Of a DNA stretch of 64,000 nt, positions 35,508 through 46,375 are shown piece by piece (the stretch's first letter is position 1; each line of letters starts with the position of its first letter). Source of the DNA: Apoda limacodes. Taxonomy: Eukaryota > Arthropoda > Insecta > Lepidoptera > Limacodidae. The notes beneath the pieces were generated by a model. The model ran no database searches, was not told the DNA's origin, and saw only the letters and a list, made by a program, of their open reading frames with translations. The translations under genes were made by a program, and so were the position numbers. The stretch spans positions 2,326,501-2,390,500 of the forward strand of contig OX291557.1 of assembly GCA_946406115.1 (NCBI GenBank). The letters run 5' to 3'.

Positions 35508-35590
35508 TCTTAATATAATCAAGGGCTTGGTACAGAAATCCCACGCCGATAATCGAATGTAGCGCAAATGGAGCCGCGGGCACAAGCTAG
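35508..35590 (+). mobile_element. 83-bp mini-Helitron
   Basis: It starts TCTTAATATAATC and ends gagccgcgggcacaag then CTAG (35587-35590), flanked by A (35507) and T (35591). The start is of the type seen at 22852. The 3' part (gaaatcccacgccgataat) is closer to the 2873/24573 families. It is one of the smallest copies with both ends present. Confidence 0.7.
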
Positions 35591-35700
35591 TTGATAATTA
35601 AAAGCCCATTTCGTTAGATCTTATACATTGACCTATCACAATTTAGAAAATTACTAGCTATTTGCATGCAAAGAAGAAGGAGGCACCGCTGTAGCATCGA

Positions 35701-35813
35701 GGGAGGGAAAAAGAAGGGGGAATAAAATAGACGCCGTTGTTGCAGTCGAGCAATTTATCCGATGAAAAGGAACGTCTGCGGCCGCAGTTGGTATATTTAT
35801 ATATTTTCGGTAC
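35701..35813 (+). repeat. conserved-looking element, copy B
   Basis: See 27674-27778. The strongest block is gacgccgttgttgcagtcga then gcaatttatccgat, with a NotI-like gcggccgc downstream. Confidence 0.45.
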
Positions 35814-36257
35814 ATTTGATAGAACATGCTGTGACTAATTAATGACTGACTTAGCAAGCCGAGCCGAAATCTCAATTCTTTGTAAGTTTTTTAACGTGAG
35901 TTTTCATATTTAAGACGAAGCGTAAATTATTAGCTTAACTGATAGAATGGCTGTTGTAGCTGTACCTGTCGAATAATTTGAGTTAATTATATTTAACATA
36001 AGCTGCAATTTTCTGGATGATACTCGTAGTAATGAACCGACAAGCTAATACTTTTTTCATCACCATTTCACGTTACATTAAATTCCATATCACTCCTACC
36101 ACATCACCCTTACGATTGAAGCGCATATGCTACAACCTGACACCCGCGGTGATCAAATTTCTTGACGGCGATAATGTTAATAATAGTGACAAAGCAGATA
36201 TCTCGCCGATTACTCAAACCCTGGTGCGGTGCCGTCGCGCGTCGGTCGTAAATGAAA

Positions 36258-36329
36258 CACCTGCCACCTGTGATTTATAGCGCCGTTTTAATTTTCATAT
36301 GAATATCACACGCCACAAGGAGCTTTGTG
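36258..36329. promoter_or_regulatory. possible enhancer motif cluster
   Basis: Within 72 bp lie two E boxes one base apart (CACCTG at 36258 and 36265), tgatttatag (Hox/Cdx-like), attttcatatgaatatc (POU/octamer-like dyad) and cacaaggagctttgtg (two facing Sox-like ACAAWG sites, 36314-36329). No repeat was seen here. This is inferred from motif density only. Confidence 0.25.
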
Positions 36330-37514
36330 GGGAACATGTTTGATCGCGGTAAGCTTTGTCTGCGTATTTGCTTGTACCATGTACATGTATTACGCTTTTG
36401 AACAAAATTATACTTTTGTCTATAATCGGTCCGTCTAGTTACAAACGACTTATAACTCTGTAAGTATCAGATCGACTCGTAACAAGTTCCGAACGATAGA
36501 AAAGGCTTGTCCCGACCCGTCATTGTGTACTTATAACAAAATACTAAATTATCTATGAAAAATTCACAACTAAATTTCAAAGAAAAAGGCTTCGAAATCC
36601 ACACGTGTCATTTGCGACTGAACACGTGCGCTCACATCTGCAGAGATTCTAAAGTCAGACCAGCAGTGTATGGAAATTAATAAAAAAACTGTTGGAAGCT
36701 GTAGTCCAAAATAAAGCCTAGACAGATATTTCGAGTGCAAATGGAGCCATATTTGCTACAGTTATTTACATATACATTTGATTTATATCTGTTGCAGAAT
36801 ATTACAAGCTAATTCTACTGATATACATTGACAAATATGTACAAACATCGCAACATTCTATTTTACCCTGTATTTATATTTCGCCGCCGCCCGCCTCCCG
36901 CCCCCCCTATCGCCCGCTGACATGTTCAATTACGTTATAAAGTACGCGCTACGTGGGAACGATTTTTCTCAGAAGCACGGTTTAATAAAGATTTGTGTGA
37001 TTAATGTTGTAGGGCAAGTTGCCTCTTAACCCTAAATTACCTAAATGTATCCTTGATCACAGAAGCCAGATGTTATTGACATGTGTCAGGTATGAAAACA
37101 AAGTTGTTTTCAACTTTTTTCTATGAGCATGTTCGCCTTTTTGATATATAGTTGATAAAATACATAAAAATTTGCAATGCAAATATAGATTGACGGTAAA
37201 ACATTCATCATATTTTGACGTAAATTTATTTTAATGAAACTTCTTTAAACTGCCTGGGGTGTTTTACAACAAGTAGCGACACGCAGATTTTGTACTTATG
37301 GCGCCTTAGATCTCGGAAACTAAAATAGATACAGTTATGTGAGGCACATAACCTTAAACTTAGTTTTTCTGACTTGCCAAAACTAGATACCCGAGAGTCG
37401 TCCTTTGAGACCTTCAAAGGGAAGAAACCTTGCAAGAAGTGTCTAAAATAGTTCCGTCCAGATTTCTTATTTCGCAAAACAAGGCCATTTTCTACTCTTA
37501 TTATATATAATCGT
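36330..37514. other. largely unassigned DNA
   Basis: A minus frame at 37226-37477 and a GC-rich run (cgccgccgcccgcctcccgc) at 36883 are present. No gene is supported beyond the exon candidate at 36798. Confidence 0.3.
36798..36937 (+). CDS. possible exon of unknown gene
   Basis: The acceptor-like tttatatctgttgcag precedes 46 open codons (begins YYKLILLIYI, ends TCSITL) and TAA, read after two leading bases (phase 1). The second half is proline-rich because of a GC-rich run. No good donor was seen, so it would be a terminal exon. Confidence 0.13.
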
Positions 37515-37918
37515 CTTAAGTATGGGTTAGTAGACCGACTCCAAACCAGGGCTGTAGCTAGAGTTCAATCTAAGGTAGGGCAGCGGTGGTTTCATGCATT
37601 TTCATCTTTCATTATTTTACCTGCTTGTGAGCGTGAGTTATTAAGGTAGAAAGTAATTGGGTGGGATCGCGGGAAAACAAGAGCAAAATGGTATTAATTT
37701 ATAGTACGGGAAAACAATTTATATACATTATTTCTTAGTTTAAGGTACTTTTAAGGTAGGGCATTAGTATTTCAAGGTAGGGCATTGCCCCACATTGCCC
37801 CCCCTTAGCTACGGCCCTGCTCCAAACGTAAGTATGGGTTAGTAGAGCAAGTCCAAACGTTAGTATGGGTTAGTAGATCAAGTCCAAACGTTAGTATGGA
37901 TTAGTAAATCCAAGTCCG
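37515..37918 (+). repeat. 31-bp tandem repeat, split by a MITE
   Basis: Four units of the type gttagtatgggttagtag, then atcaagtccaaac: one before (37515-37546) and three after (37828-37918) the inserted element. Confidence 0.85.
37547..37819. mobile_element. non-autonomous hAT element (MITE, 273 bp)
   Basis: Terminal inverted repeats CAGGGCTGTAGCTA and TAGCTACGGCCCTG match at 13 of 14 positions. The 8-bp target duplication CTCCAAAC lies at 37539-37546 and 37820-37827. The CAGGG start and 8-bp duplication are the hAT signature. Internal aaggtagggca repeats occur three times. There is no coding capacity. Confidence 0.88.
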
Positions 37919-38013
37919 TAATGGTGTAACATATTGCTGAATTATAATTATAATAATAATAAATTTTTTTTTTTTAAATACTTCGCTAATATCAGACGCG
38001 GGGGTGTATGGGA

Positions 38014-38385
38014 ATTATTTTTAGGATACCGTACACAAAAGGTGCTAATGGAGCCCTTTTAATAAGCCTACACTATCAGTCTGCTTGTCTGCCTGTCTAT
38101 ATGACTGTTTATCTGTCTATTCAACATTTAAGGGAAACTTTCAGACTAATTTTTTTAACAGAATGTGTGTTATTATGGGCGATTTTGTCAAATAAATTCA
38201 AAACAAAATTTAAAATTAAAGGAGTTTTCTCACGTGAAACATGCCATTGTTTAACACGATGACATAAAGTGTAAGGTCTAAAGTAAAACAACAAATAATA
38301 ATAACAGGTCAACTGCAAGTCGGGCTCGAGCATTATGATGCAGGAAGCCTCGGTGCGCGAGTCTGACTCGCACTAAGCCGTTTAA
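38014..38385 (+). repeat. SINE-like 'gggttccgt' family, diverged copy
   Basis: It begins tttttaggataccgtacac with a tctgcttgtctgcctgtc run. It ends cggtgcgcgagtctgactcg, cactaagccgttt, a variant of the family's terminal box. Confidence 0.5.
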
Positions 38386-38389
38386 TCGC

Positions 38390-39200
38390 GGCCTCATATT
38401 CACGAATCTCCGTTGCTTAGCTCCGACACAACACACCCCTCATTTTTTATAAGCATTAACTACGCAGTTACCTTTTAATAAATAAAGTTTTCCTTATTTG
38501 TGTCGGTTTTCTACTCGTCTCTGTACAAGATTATCTGTACAGAACAATAAATAATAATTAAAGGACTTTATTCGGGATTTTAGAGTGTTTCAAGACAGTA
38601 GCTTAGAAAAAGGTTTTTATGGTCTCCGTATGTTAGCGGCTTTCTTTTGCGCGATGTAGTAGGTAATTGCCTAGAAACTTAGAAAATTTCTTAGAACCGA
38701 AGGAGTTAAAACAATAATACAAGCCGCGTGAGTAAACACTCGTTAGTCAAATATCCTCGTGTCTGAATCAATTCGGGTTCAGCTGTGAGCTGTGAGTGAC
38801 ACGGGGCTCGGCATGAACCCAAATTGGGATCTTACCCTTGTTGATCATGAATATTTAGATGCCCCGAAACATGTTCAACTGCAGGCAATAATGTGAGGTC
38901 GACGTCTTCTCGGTGAGGAATTGTTAGAACAAGGCCTTTTGTCGATGACAACGAACTCATTACATTTCAAATAAAATAAGTTATTTTTCTGAAAAGGGCT
39001 TTGTATAACGGTACCTATTAATATATTACTGTTAAAGTAAACATGTGTCCAATCAGTTATCCCGTGCAACGCAAAACGCAAATATAAAATATATAAGGAA
39101 AAATGTAATTTTTCGCCTCAAACTTTAATTTTAGAATTTTTTATTAAATTTTTATCTCAAATTTCTATGTAATTAAATCTCAATATTTTTTATATTTGCA
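38390..39200. other. unassigned DNA
   Basis: An imperfect 13-bp inverted repeat (caattcgggttca / tgaacccaaattg, 38769-38827) encloses a gctgtgagctgtgag duplication. Confidence 0.35.
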
Positions 39201-39201
39201 G

Positions 39202-39306
39202 ACCTGGGTACATGCAAAGGACAACTAAGTGGATACAAACCTTCAAAATACTTTAATTTGCAACAACAGGTTATATATACATCTCATGGCATGGGCACTC
39301 AAGTGG
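39202..39306 (+). CDS. candidate internal exon, 105 nt, phase 1-1
   Basis: The acceptor attttttatatttgcag and donor GTATGT bound a segment open in one frame only. Two leading bases are followed by 34 codons and one trailing base. The peptide begins LGTCKGQLSG, contains KYFNLQQQV and ends HGMGTQV. I recognise no family. The trailing G pairs in phase with the exon-like segment at 44873, which would leave a 5.6-kb intron holding the copia element. It could instead be a repeat fragment or chance. Confidence 0.3.
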
Positions 39307-39426
39307 GTATGTAAAGTAAAATATATTTTATTTAAAATATTTCACTTTACTATAATTTTTTTTTAAGAGTAAAATTACTATAACTAGGTACTTAATAGCA
39401 ATTGAAAAAGAAGCAGATGTGGTGCT

Positions 39427-39563
39427 ATGTCCTTCATATGAAATTTTAATTTTAATTTCTCTTGAATTTCCAGTTTTGTATTATGATAATAAAAATCAAA
39501 AGATCATCTATTCTAGATCTCTTGAGTTCAAATTCAAGTAATATATCATTCAAATTAAAATTC
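39427..39563 (-). repeat. inverted copy of copia RT segment 41598-41734
   Basis: 137 bp is the exact-length reverse complement of 41598-41734, with only two visible differences. It includes the same internal deletion in the RT catalytic region. It joins directly to the middle of the protease region of the same element. Confidence 0.9.
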
Positions 39564-39674
39564 TTATGTATAATATTGACAGTCCACCGAAACCTACCAT
39601 AACCGTTGACAGTAAGTCTCCGCTACTAGTGGAAAGTATGGGAAAAGTCAATTTATTGGTAAATTGTAGTGAAG

Positions 39675-39866
39675 TTTTTTTTTTTTTTTATACCACTAAG
39701 GTGGCAAACAAGCACACGGTCCGCCCGATAGTAAGCGGTCACCGTGGCCTATGGACGCTTGCAACACCAGAAGTATCACTCACGCGTTGCCGACCCTTCA
39801 AAAATCCAATAACTTCTTTCTTGAAGAACCCCATACTGTAGTCCTTAGAGAAAACCTTGTCAGGGA
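39675..39866 (-). mobile_element. LINE insertion inside the copia element
   Basis: A 192-bp CR1/Jockey-like 3' end (T run, taccactaaggtggc, ccgacccttcaaaaatcc). GAAG flanks both sides (39671-39674 and 39867-39870) as a 4-bp target duplication. Removing the insert plus one GAAG leaves the copia protease frame continuous. Confidence 0.88.
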
Positions 39867-41597
39867 GAAGATAGCAAAATTCAGGTAAGAGATGTTCTAT
39901 ACATACCTAAACTTGCTGCAAATCTATTGTCAGTCAGTGCTATCGTAAAAATGGTTGTTAAGTAGACTTAAGACATGAGTGTTGTGATATATATATAATC
40001 AAGATAGAAAACTGTTGTGTTCAGCCAATCTAGTGAACAGTTTATACTAATTGAATAAACGAAGAGAAGTTGTTTGTAACTTGGCTAAAACTAATAATTT
40101 AAATAGTGTCATTCTGTGGCATAGACGCATGGGTCATTTAAATTTTTTAGAAACCAATAAACTACCTAACGGTGCTAAAGGAGAAAAAAAACCCGATGAA
40201 AATAAGGTAGACCCGATAAGGTAAACAAACCAGATTACACTACAGTAATGTTGTTTCCAGATCATCACAATCATTGCAAATAATCCATAGTGATTTATTC
40301 GGTCCAATGGAAAACATATCCTTAGGAGGTATGAGATATTTTATTACGTATGTCGATGATTTACAAGAAAATTTCATATTTATTTCTTGAAGAACAAATT
40401 GAACATTCTTGAAACTTTTAGAGATATGGTAATGAATATTGCAACAAAGAGTTTGAAAGTTACCTAAAAAAGCATTGAGCATCAAAGAAGCAATCCGTAC
40501 CTACTCACCCCAGCAGAACAGTCTTGCAGAGCGGATGAACAGGACTCTGATGGAGAGCTAAGTGTATATTATTTGGTTTTCAACTGTCAAAGCCGGGGAT
40601 ATAGCCACAGTAGCTTATAATATAAATAGATCACCAACAAAGTCAATTAACAGCAAAACACCCTTTAAGATATGGTCAAGTAAAAAGCCTGATTTGTCAC
40701 ATATTAAAATATTTGGCTGTGAAGTGATGGCACAAATACCTAAAGAAAAGATGGGACTCAAAATCAAAGAAATTAATATTTGTAAGATAGTGTAATCCAC
40801 AAAAGGGATATCATTTGTTGTATTTGTGGCAGCCAAAATGTGGTATTTTTAGAAAAAGTACAGCAACAAAACATATGCGTACCAAGCATTTCTGACAGTG
40901 ACCAGAATAAGGAACCAGTCGTAAATTTAGAGAACATAAGTAACTCTTCAAGTGATCAATATCAATCAGATTTCCTGATAATGATGACTCACCTTATGTA
41001 CCTCAGAAGACCATTGAGCGAGATACACCTGCACGTAATATCACTTTTCGAGCCCGTAACAGACCTATGCAATATTTAGAGGAAGAGAAGCTAAGACTTT
41101 TCTGTCCACCATCTGGACTGGATGATCCTCCAACTGTTGATGAAGCTTTGTTATCATATTATGGAGAGCAGTGGGAAAAGGCTACGAATGAAGAATAGGA
41201 CTCGCTAATTCAAAAAAAGACTTGGTCACTAGTAGAGTTACCACCAGGAAAAAGGGTTTTACCTTGGATATGGGTATTTAAAACCAAAACAAACGATAAA
41301 GAAGAAATTGTTCGATTTACAACAAGATTGGTAATTAAAGGATATGCTCAAAGAAAAGGGAATGACTATGATGAAGTATACTCACCAGTTGTAAGGTATA
41401 CGAGTACGTCAGTACGTTATTTAATTGCTCTAGCTGCTAAACATAACCTAGAAATGGATCAAATGGATGCCATTAGTGCTTTTCTGCAGGGTGATATAGA
41501 TGCTGAAATTTTTCAAATAAAACTTGAGCATTACACAAAAATTACACAAGTATGTTCATTGCATAAATCAATTTATCAAGCAAGCCAGTCGAAAATG

Positions 41598-41734
41598 GAA
41601 TCTTAATTTGAATGATATATTACTTGAATTTGAACTCAGGAGATCTAGAATAGATGATCTTTTGATTTTTATTATCATAATACAAAACTGGAAATTCAAG
41701 AGAAATTAAAATTAAAATTTCATATGAAGGACAT
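41598..41734 (+). repeat. source segment of the inverted copia duplication
   Basis: Part of the RT region of the element; partner of 39427-39563. Confidence 0.9.
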
Positions 41735-42999
41735 GGGTGAAATAAGACTGTGCGTTGGCATTAATGTTGAAAGAAATCGTGGGAAAGTTGTGATTATGTT
41801 GGATCAAACAAAATATATAGACTCAGTACTGAGTCGTTTCAGTGTGTCTAACTGTGAATCGGTTAGAACACCCATTGAGGTAAAAGTAAAGTATGATGAT
41901 AATCCTGATGATAAAAATAATAACTTTCCATACTGGAAAGCAATTGGATCTCTGCTGTATCTAGCACAGGCGACGAGACCTGATATTTCAGCTGAAGTAA
42001 ATATACTAAGTCAGTATTGTATTAGTCATTAATCATGAGATATCTACAAGGAACTAAGGATTTAAAATAATGTTTTGTCAAAGAAGACTCCAAGGAAATT
42101 ATTGGATATTGTAATGCTGACTGGGCTAGAGGCAGGAGATCGTGCACGGGATTTGTTTTTCTATTTCAGAATGGCTGTCTAGCATAGAATACATGTAACA
42201 GCAGAAGCGGAGGACATGGCAATGGCATCAGCCACCCATGAAGCTGTGTGGCTTTGGCAACTGCAGACCTAACTTGGCCAAGGTGAGACCGATTCGCTGT
42301 GACGATAAAGTGCGATACGACTGGCAGCTACTGATTGATAAAAATATAAGACTAAGCACATAGATAATCTTTTACATTTTCTAAGAGAAAACATTGTAAA
42401 ATCAAAAGTAAACATTATTTTTGCTAAACTCTGATATGGTAGCTGACAATTAAACAAAGGGTACAACTAATGAAAAATTTTTATATTGTACTAGTAAAAT
42501 GGGTTTGCGTTCTGTAGGGGCATCTATTCTGTTCCAACATTTTTTTGTCTATTTGCTTTTCCTTTTTGTTGTTACCGAATAAAACGTGTTATATTTTCTA
42601 TTCTGTCTTTTCAAGTTTTTATCTGACATTCAACTACTGAAGTCCTTCAAGTTATTAATATTTAACTGAATAATTCGTATAATACGCAGCAAAATACGAA
42701 TTTAAAACAAAAATGTGTTATCTGGTTTTAATTGAAATTTCGTTGCCTATTGTCTGTAAAATACAAAATTAAATTTGAATGTACATAAAAGTGTCAAGTT
42801 ACAATAATTCACACCTAAGTCGTTAGTAAATAATTCATTTGTATACTAATGTCTTTGAATAAATATCTATAATCTATTTCCGGGACGATTGCTTAAAAAT
42901 CATTTACCTATACCTATACATAATATATTTTTGTTTGTTAAACCTGTTATACCTATATTTGTGCAGAGATAAAAGAAAATATATATATTGGTAAAGCGA

Positions 43000-43115
43000 T
43001 CTATCTTTTAATGTGTATGAGCGGTCGTAGATATCGTCCCACTCACCGGCCAGCGGAAGTCCAATCAATGCAATTGCTTGATCGGTCCATCGGGCCCTAG
43101 ACTTCCTGCCCGGAT
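43000..43115 (-). pseudogene. probable RTE-like LINE C-terminal fragment
   Basis: A minus frame reads PGRKSRARWTDQAIALIG and EWDDIYDRSY. This resembles the GRPxxRWxDD...AxDR tail of RTE-type polyproteins. A GTGAGT follows AGCCG-type sequence inside it, so a host exon is an alternative reading. Confidence 0.3.
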
Positions 43116-43119
43116 GTTA

Positions 43120-44870
43120 CATTGTGATAGAATTCTCTCTGGAATTATTTGTACTTTATAACAAACTTACAAATAGAACCAGCCTTTAACTAAGAAACTA
43201 TAAAAAGATACAAAAAAGTCATCATGAGGGCTATACCTGTGTATTAGTATTACGACAGTAAAGCAATATCTACGGTAAATGAGAGCTATGTGATACTAGC
43301 AGTAAATGTATTTACATAACAAATAATAATAAATAACAAATAAAAAAAAGTGTAACCGGTAATTTGTATGATTTCATAAATTATTAAAAATAAAATTCCT
43401 ACTTAACTTTAAAAATAAAATTTATAGTTTCTGCGACATAGAAATAAAATTTCCCTGAAATCCTAAGAAATACTTATATTACACATCCATGTAAGTACAA
43501 AGAGCCAAATATTTTTTTCCAAAATCACTTACCCGAGAAACCGACACAGAAAAAAAGAATTTAATTTATATTATATCTCGTCGATTTGCCTGTAAGGAAT
43601 GTGCGCCGCGTACCTCTCTCTGATCTCCGGAATTTGCGTTATCAAAAAACACAGCAAAAAAGGCTTAGGAAATAGTGTTTTTTAACGCATTTTTATTCAC
43701 ATACTAGGTTTTGCCTGTGGCTTCCGTTAAACAGTTAAAATATTCCTATGAGTATATTGGTTACATGATAGAAACGCGGGTTGAGGTGTGTATGTAAATA
43801 CCTAAGTTGTATAAATGTACAGTGCTTTTCTTAAACATGCGGGTAAATGAAAAGAATAACATAATAGCGTACATGTTAATTAAAAAAAAAACTAATTATA
43901 TTGACAGCTGTATTGACAATAATAAAAATATTAATATTTATTTTTTTAACTGTTTTTAAATTAATTTAATGGCGCATTCTTTTTGTTGTACCAGTTCGAA
44001 ATTTAAATAAAACTTGACGAGTTATCTCTTCAGTTATCAACGTTCAGGTTTAAAATAGTTTGTTCCATTTTCAAATTATATATGCGAACGATTTATCCCA
44101 AAGAAACTTGTGCAATATATGGTCGCATATCATAAGCATGTTTGAAAAAAAAAATATTTTTTACACGTTACTTGTGCGATGTAGGTACTAAATATTATTA
44201 TAAAAACAATTTTCATACTCCTGTCACTATTCACGAGCTCCGAGACAAAAGTGAATTCCGTTTTCTATTTTGCAAAAAGAAAATAAGCTTTAGGAAAAAG
44301 TTAGAAGTCAAATGTACGTAAATGATTTTTTACACAAAGCCTTTGAGAGCATAAACAAGAATACTTGAGCAAAAGAATGCGAGAGCTGCTTGCTCTGACG
44401 TCGACGAAATTTAGAAAGAGTTTGCTGCATTTTGCCCTAGCACCGGCGTGTTTGGTTTGGAATGGTGTGTGCGATACTAGCACACCCGATGTTCATACTG
44501 TATACTTTATAATTATACAACATTTTTTTCGGTTTCTTTCGCTCATGATTCAAAGGACGAATTTTTAAGTGAAATATTAGCCGTGACCTTTTCCGTGAGG
44601 CGAGCATGTGGCTAGATTTGGGTTTAAAAACATAATTTTGAGTGAAAATCCAACATATTCCTCTAACATTATTATTTTGTCTGATTCAAAACTATATCAC
44701 CTTCACAAGAGATTTTATTAGCTTTTATACAAGATATAGTAATTTTAAACGAAAGTTATCGTTTTTTGATCACACTTACGAGTAAACAGTGTTATTACGT
44801 GCAGGCAAAGCGGGTACTAAGACCTTAATTACTTCCACGGGCTGTGTCTTTTTAAATATATTTTCCTTAC
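43120..44870. other. unassigned AT-rich DNA
   Basis: Short frames at 44301-44568 on both strands overlap, with no domain. No repeat was recognised. Confidence 0.35.
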
Positions 44871-44872
44871 AG

Positions 44873-44950
44873 CCAAAACTTTTAAATTCATAAATTCTCT
44901 AGATAGTGAAACTGTCTATGCTTCAATCCCGCCATTACAATTGTGTTTTG
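44873..44950 (+). CDS. candidate internal exon, 78 nt, phase 1-1
   Basis: The strong acceptor atattttccttacag and strong donor GTGAGT bound a segment open only in the frame with two leading bases, 25 codons and one trailing base. The peptide begins KTFKFINSLD and ends PPLQLCF. Its phase fits the candidate at 39202. The family is unknown. Two well-formed splice sites and a length divisible by three make it the better of the two by signals. Confidence 0.32.
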
Positions 44951-45141
44951 GTGAGTTTATTTATTTTTAACGTTACATTTTCATTTATTTACTCGTAAAT
45001 TAAATGGAAAACATTGTGTCACAGGTACGGCATAGAAATCGCAAACTCGAGTCAATTAACCCTTGGGCCTTAGGCTTTTAAATATCCTCTCGTTGGTTTT
45101 TTTTATAACAAATGTAAATAATTTTTTGATTTAAACCAAAA

Positions 45142-45227
45142 AAACTAATATGTGACACATAAAAACAATTTTATTCTATAAATACTTTTATAGAATAAAA
45201 TTATTTTTATATGTCACATATTAGTTT
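45142..45227. repeat. 86-bp near-perfect hairpin
   Basis: Arms 45142-45182 and 45187-45227 (41 nt each) match at 39 of 41 with a 4-nt loop. In minus-strand RNA both differences become G-U pairs. Confidence 0.8.
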
Positions 45228-45627
45228 ACTGTCTAGTGATAATTGATGAAAGTTGCATTGATCTAAAACGCGACATTAATTTTAGATTAGTAAAAATTGA
45301 AGCCATAAGAAAAAAGTTCATTAAATTCGATTAATAAAGTGGAATTTTAACTAAAAAAAAATGCCTGTTGTGAATAGAATGTTTCTAAAATGTTCGAATT
45401 ACTTGACTTGAAATGTTAATATGTTAATTTTCTAAACTCTTCTCTTTCCGTGTACCTTAAGTTGGAACAATTTTGAATATTCAGCGAAATATTTTTCTTC
45501 TGTAAATTTATCAGTGTTATTTGTATTGAAACCTTTTTACTCGGTGATATCTCAAATTAATAGTACATTTGCCTTAAGTTGTATTAAAATACAGTAAATA
45601 CTGCGTTTTCGCGGCCATACCATTTTT

Positions 45628-46022
45628 AGGTTTCCGTACTTAAAGGGTAAAAATAGGGGATCCTTTTACTAAGACTCCGCTGTCCGTCTGTCACCAGGCT
45701 GTATCTCATGAACCGTGATAGTTAAAAAGTTGAAATTTTCACAGATGATTTATTTTTATTGCCGCTTTAACAAAAAATACTCAGAAACAGAATAAAATAA
45801 ATATTTAAGGGGGCTCCCATACAACAAACGTGATTTTTTTGCCGTTTTTGCTCGATATTGATAACAGCAACAGGTAGACGCTTGAAATATACATAGAATA
45901 TTTAGTTATATATTTAAGTTAAAGATAAATAATTAAATTAAAATAAAACAAATACTTAAGGGGGACTCCCATACAACAAACGTGATTATTTTTAAAGATA
46001 ATGGTACGGAATGCGACTAGCA
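45628..46022 (+). repeat. SINE-like 'gtttccgtac' repeat
   Basis: It contains aagactccgctgtccgtctg, accaggctgtatctcatg and aagggggctcccatacaac. The last block is duplicated internally (45791 and 45943). The minus-strand relative is at 5640-5893. Confidence 0.6.
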
Positions 46023-46259
46023 CTGGGACTTTTATTTATCTACTCTTGTTGACAAAGGCCTTAACGCGTACATCTAACGATCACCAAAAATTGAGTAACC
46101 GGCCAAGTCAAAAAAGTCGACCGCAAGGATTAAGGAATCGGCCAAGTCAAGCTCGCTAGGTTTCGTACTGCAACACAATAATACTTTTGTCATACAGAAG
46201 CAGTCATTAAGCCAAGTTAGATACCTTATCGGCGGCTTTAACACTCTGTCAGTCGTGTG

Positions 46260-46375
46260 ACCACTAGCTTGACAACGTCCGCCAACCCGCACTTGGTCAG
46301 CACGGTGGACCATGTCCTAAGCCTCCTTCTCCAAGGAGAAGCTCCTCCAGCTGATCGGGTGAGGCAATTTAACAA
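46260..46375 (+). mobile_element. probable LINE 3' end fragment
   Basis: The text caacccgcacttggtcagc, acggtggaccatg, cctccttctccaaggagaag matches a 3' tail of LINE-type repeats that I recall as common in Lepidoptera. Confidence 0.45.

Larger units (their letters stand above)
39564..42600 (+). pseudogene. Ty1/copia LTR retrotransposon, decayed and rearranged
   Basis: Domains follow in copia order. The second half of the protease region comes first (IDSPPKPTITV from 39573, YIPKLAANLLSV near 39905). Then gag-preintegrase (LWHRRMGHL near 40115), integrase (IHSDLFGPM near 40282, TPQQNSLAERMNRTL near 40500), RT (VIKGYAQRKGNDYDEVYSPV from 41331, MDAISAFLQGD near 41465) and RNase H (GYCNADWA near 42105). 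Placing integrase before RT separates Ty1/copia from Ty3/gypsy. The RT YVDD region is deleted: the sequence jumps into DDLLIF near 41655. Many stops and frameshifts are present. No 5' LTR or gag survives. The 3' end has a GTAGGGG polypurine-like run (42515) and AATAAA (42579). Confidence 0.9.

Noticed and set aside
38121..38333. Minus-strand 70-codon frame
   Set aside because: Lies within the SINE-like repeat; no domain.
40615..40836. Minus-strand 73-codon frame
   Set aside because: Antisense shadow of the copia integrase region.
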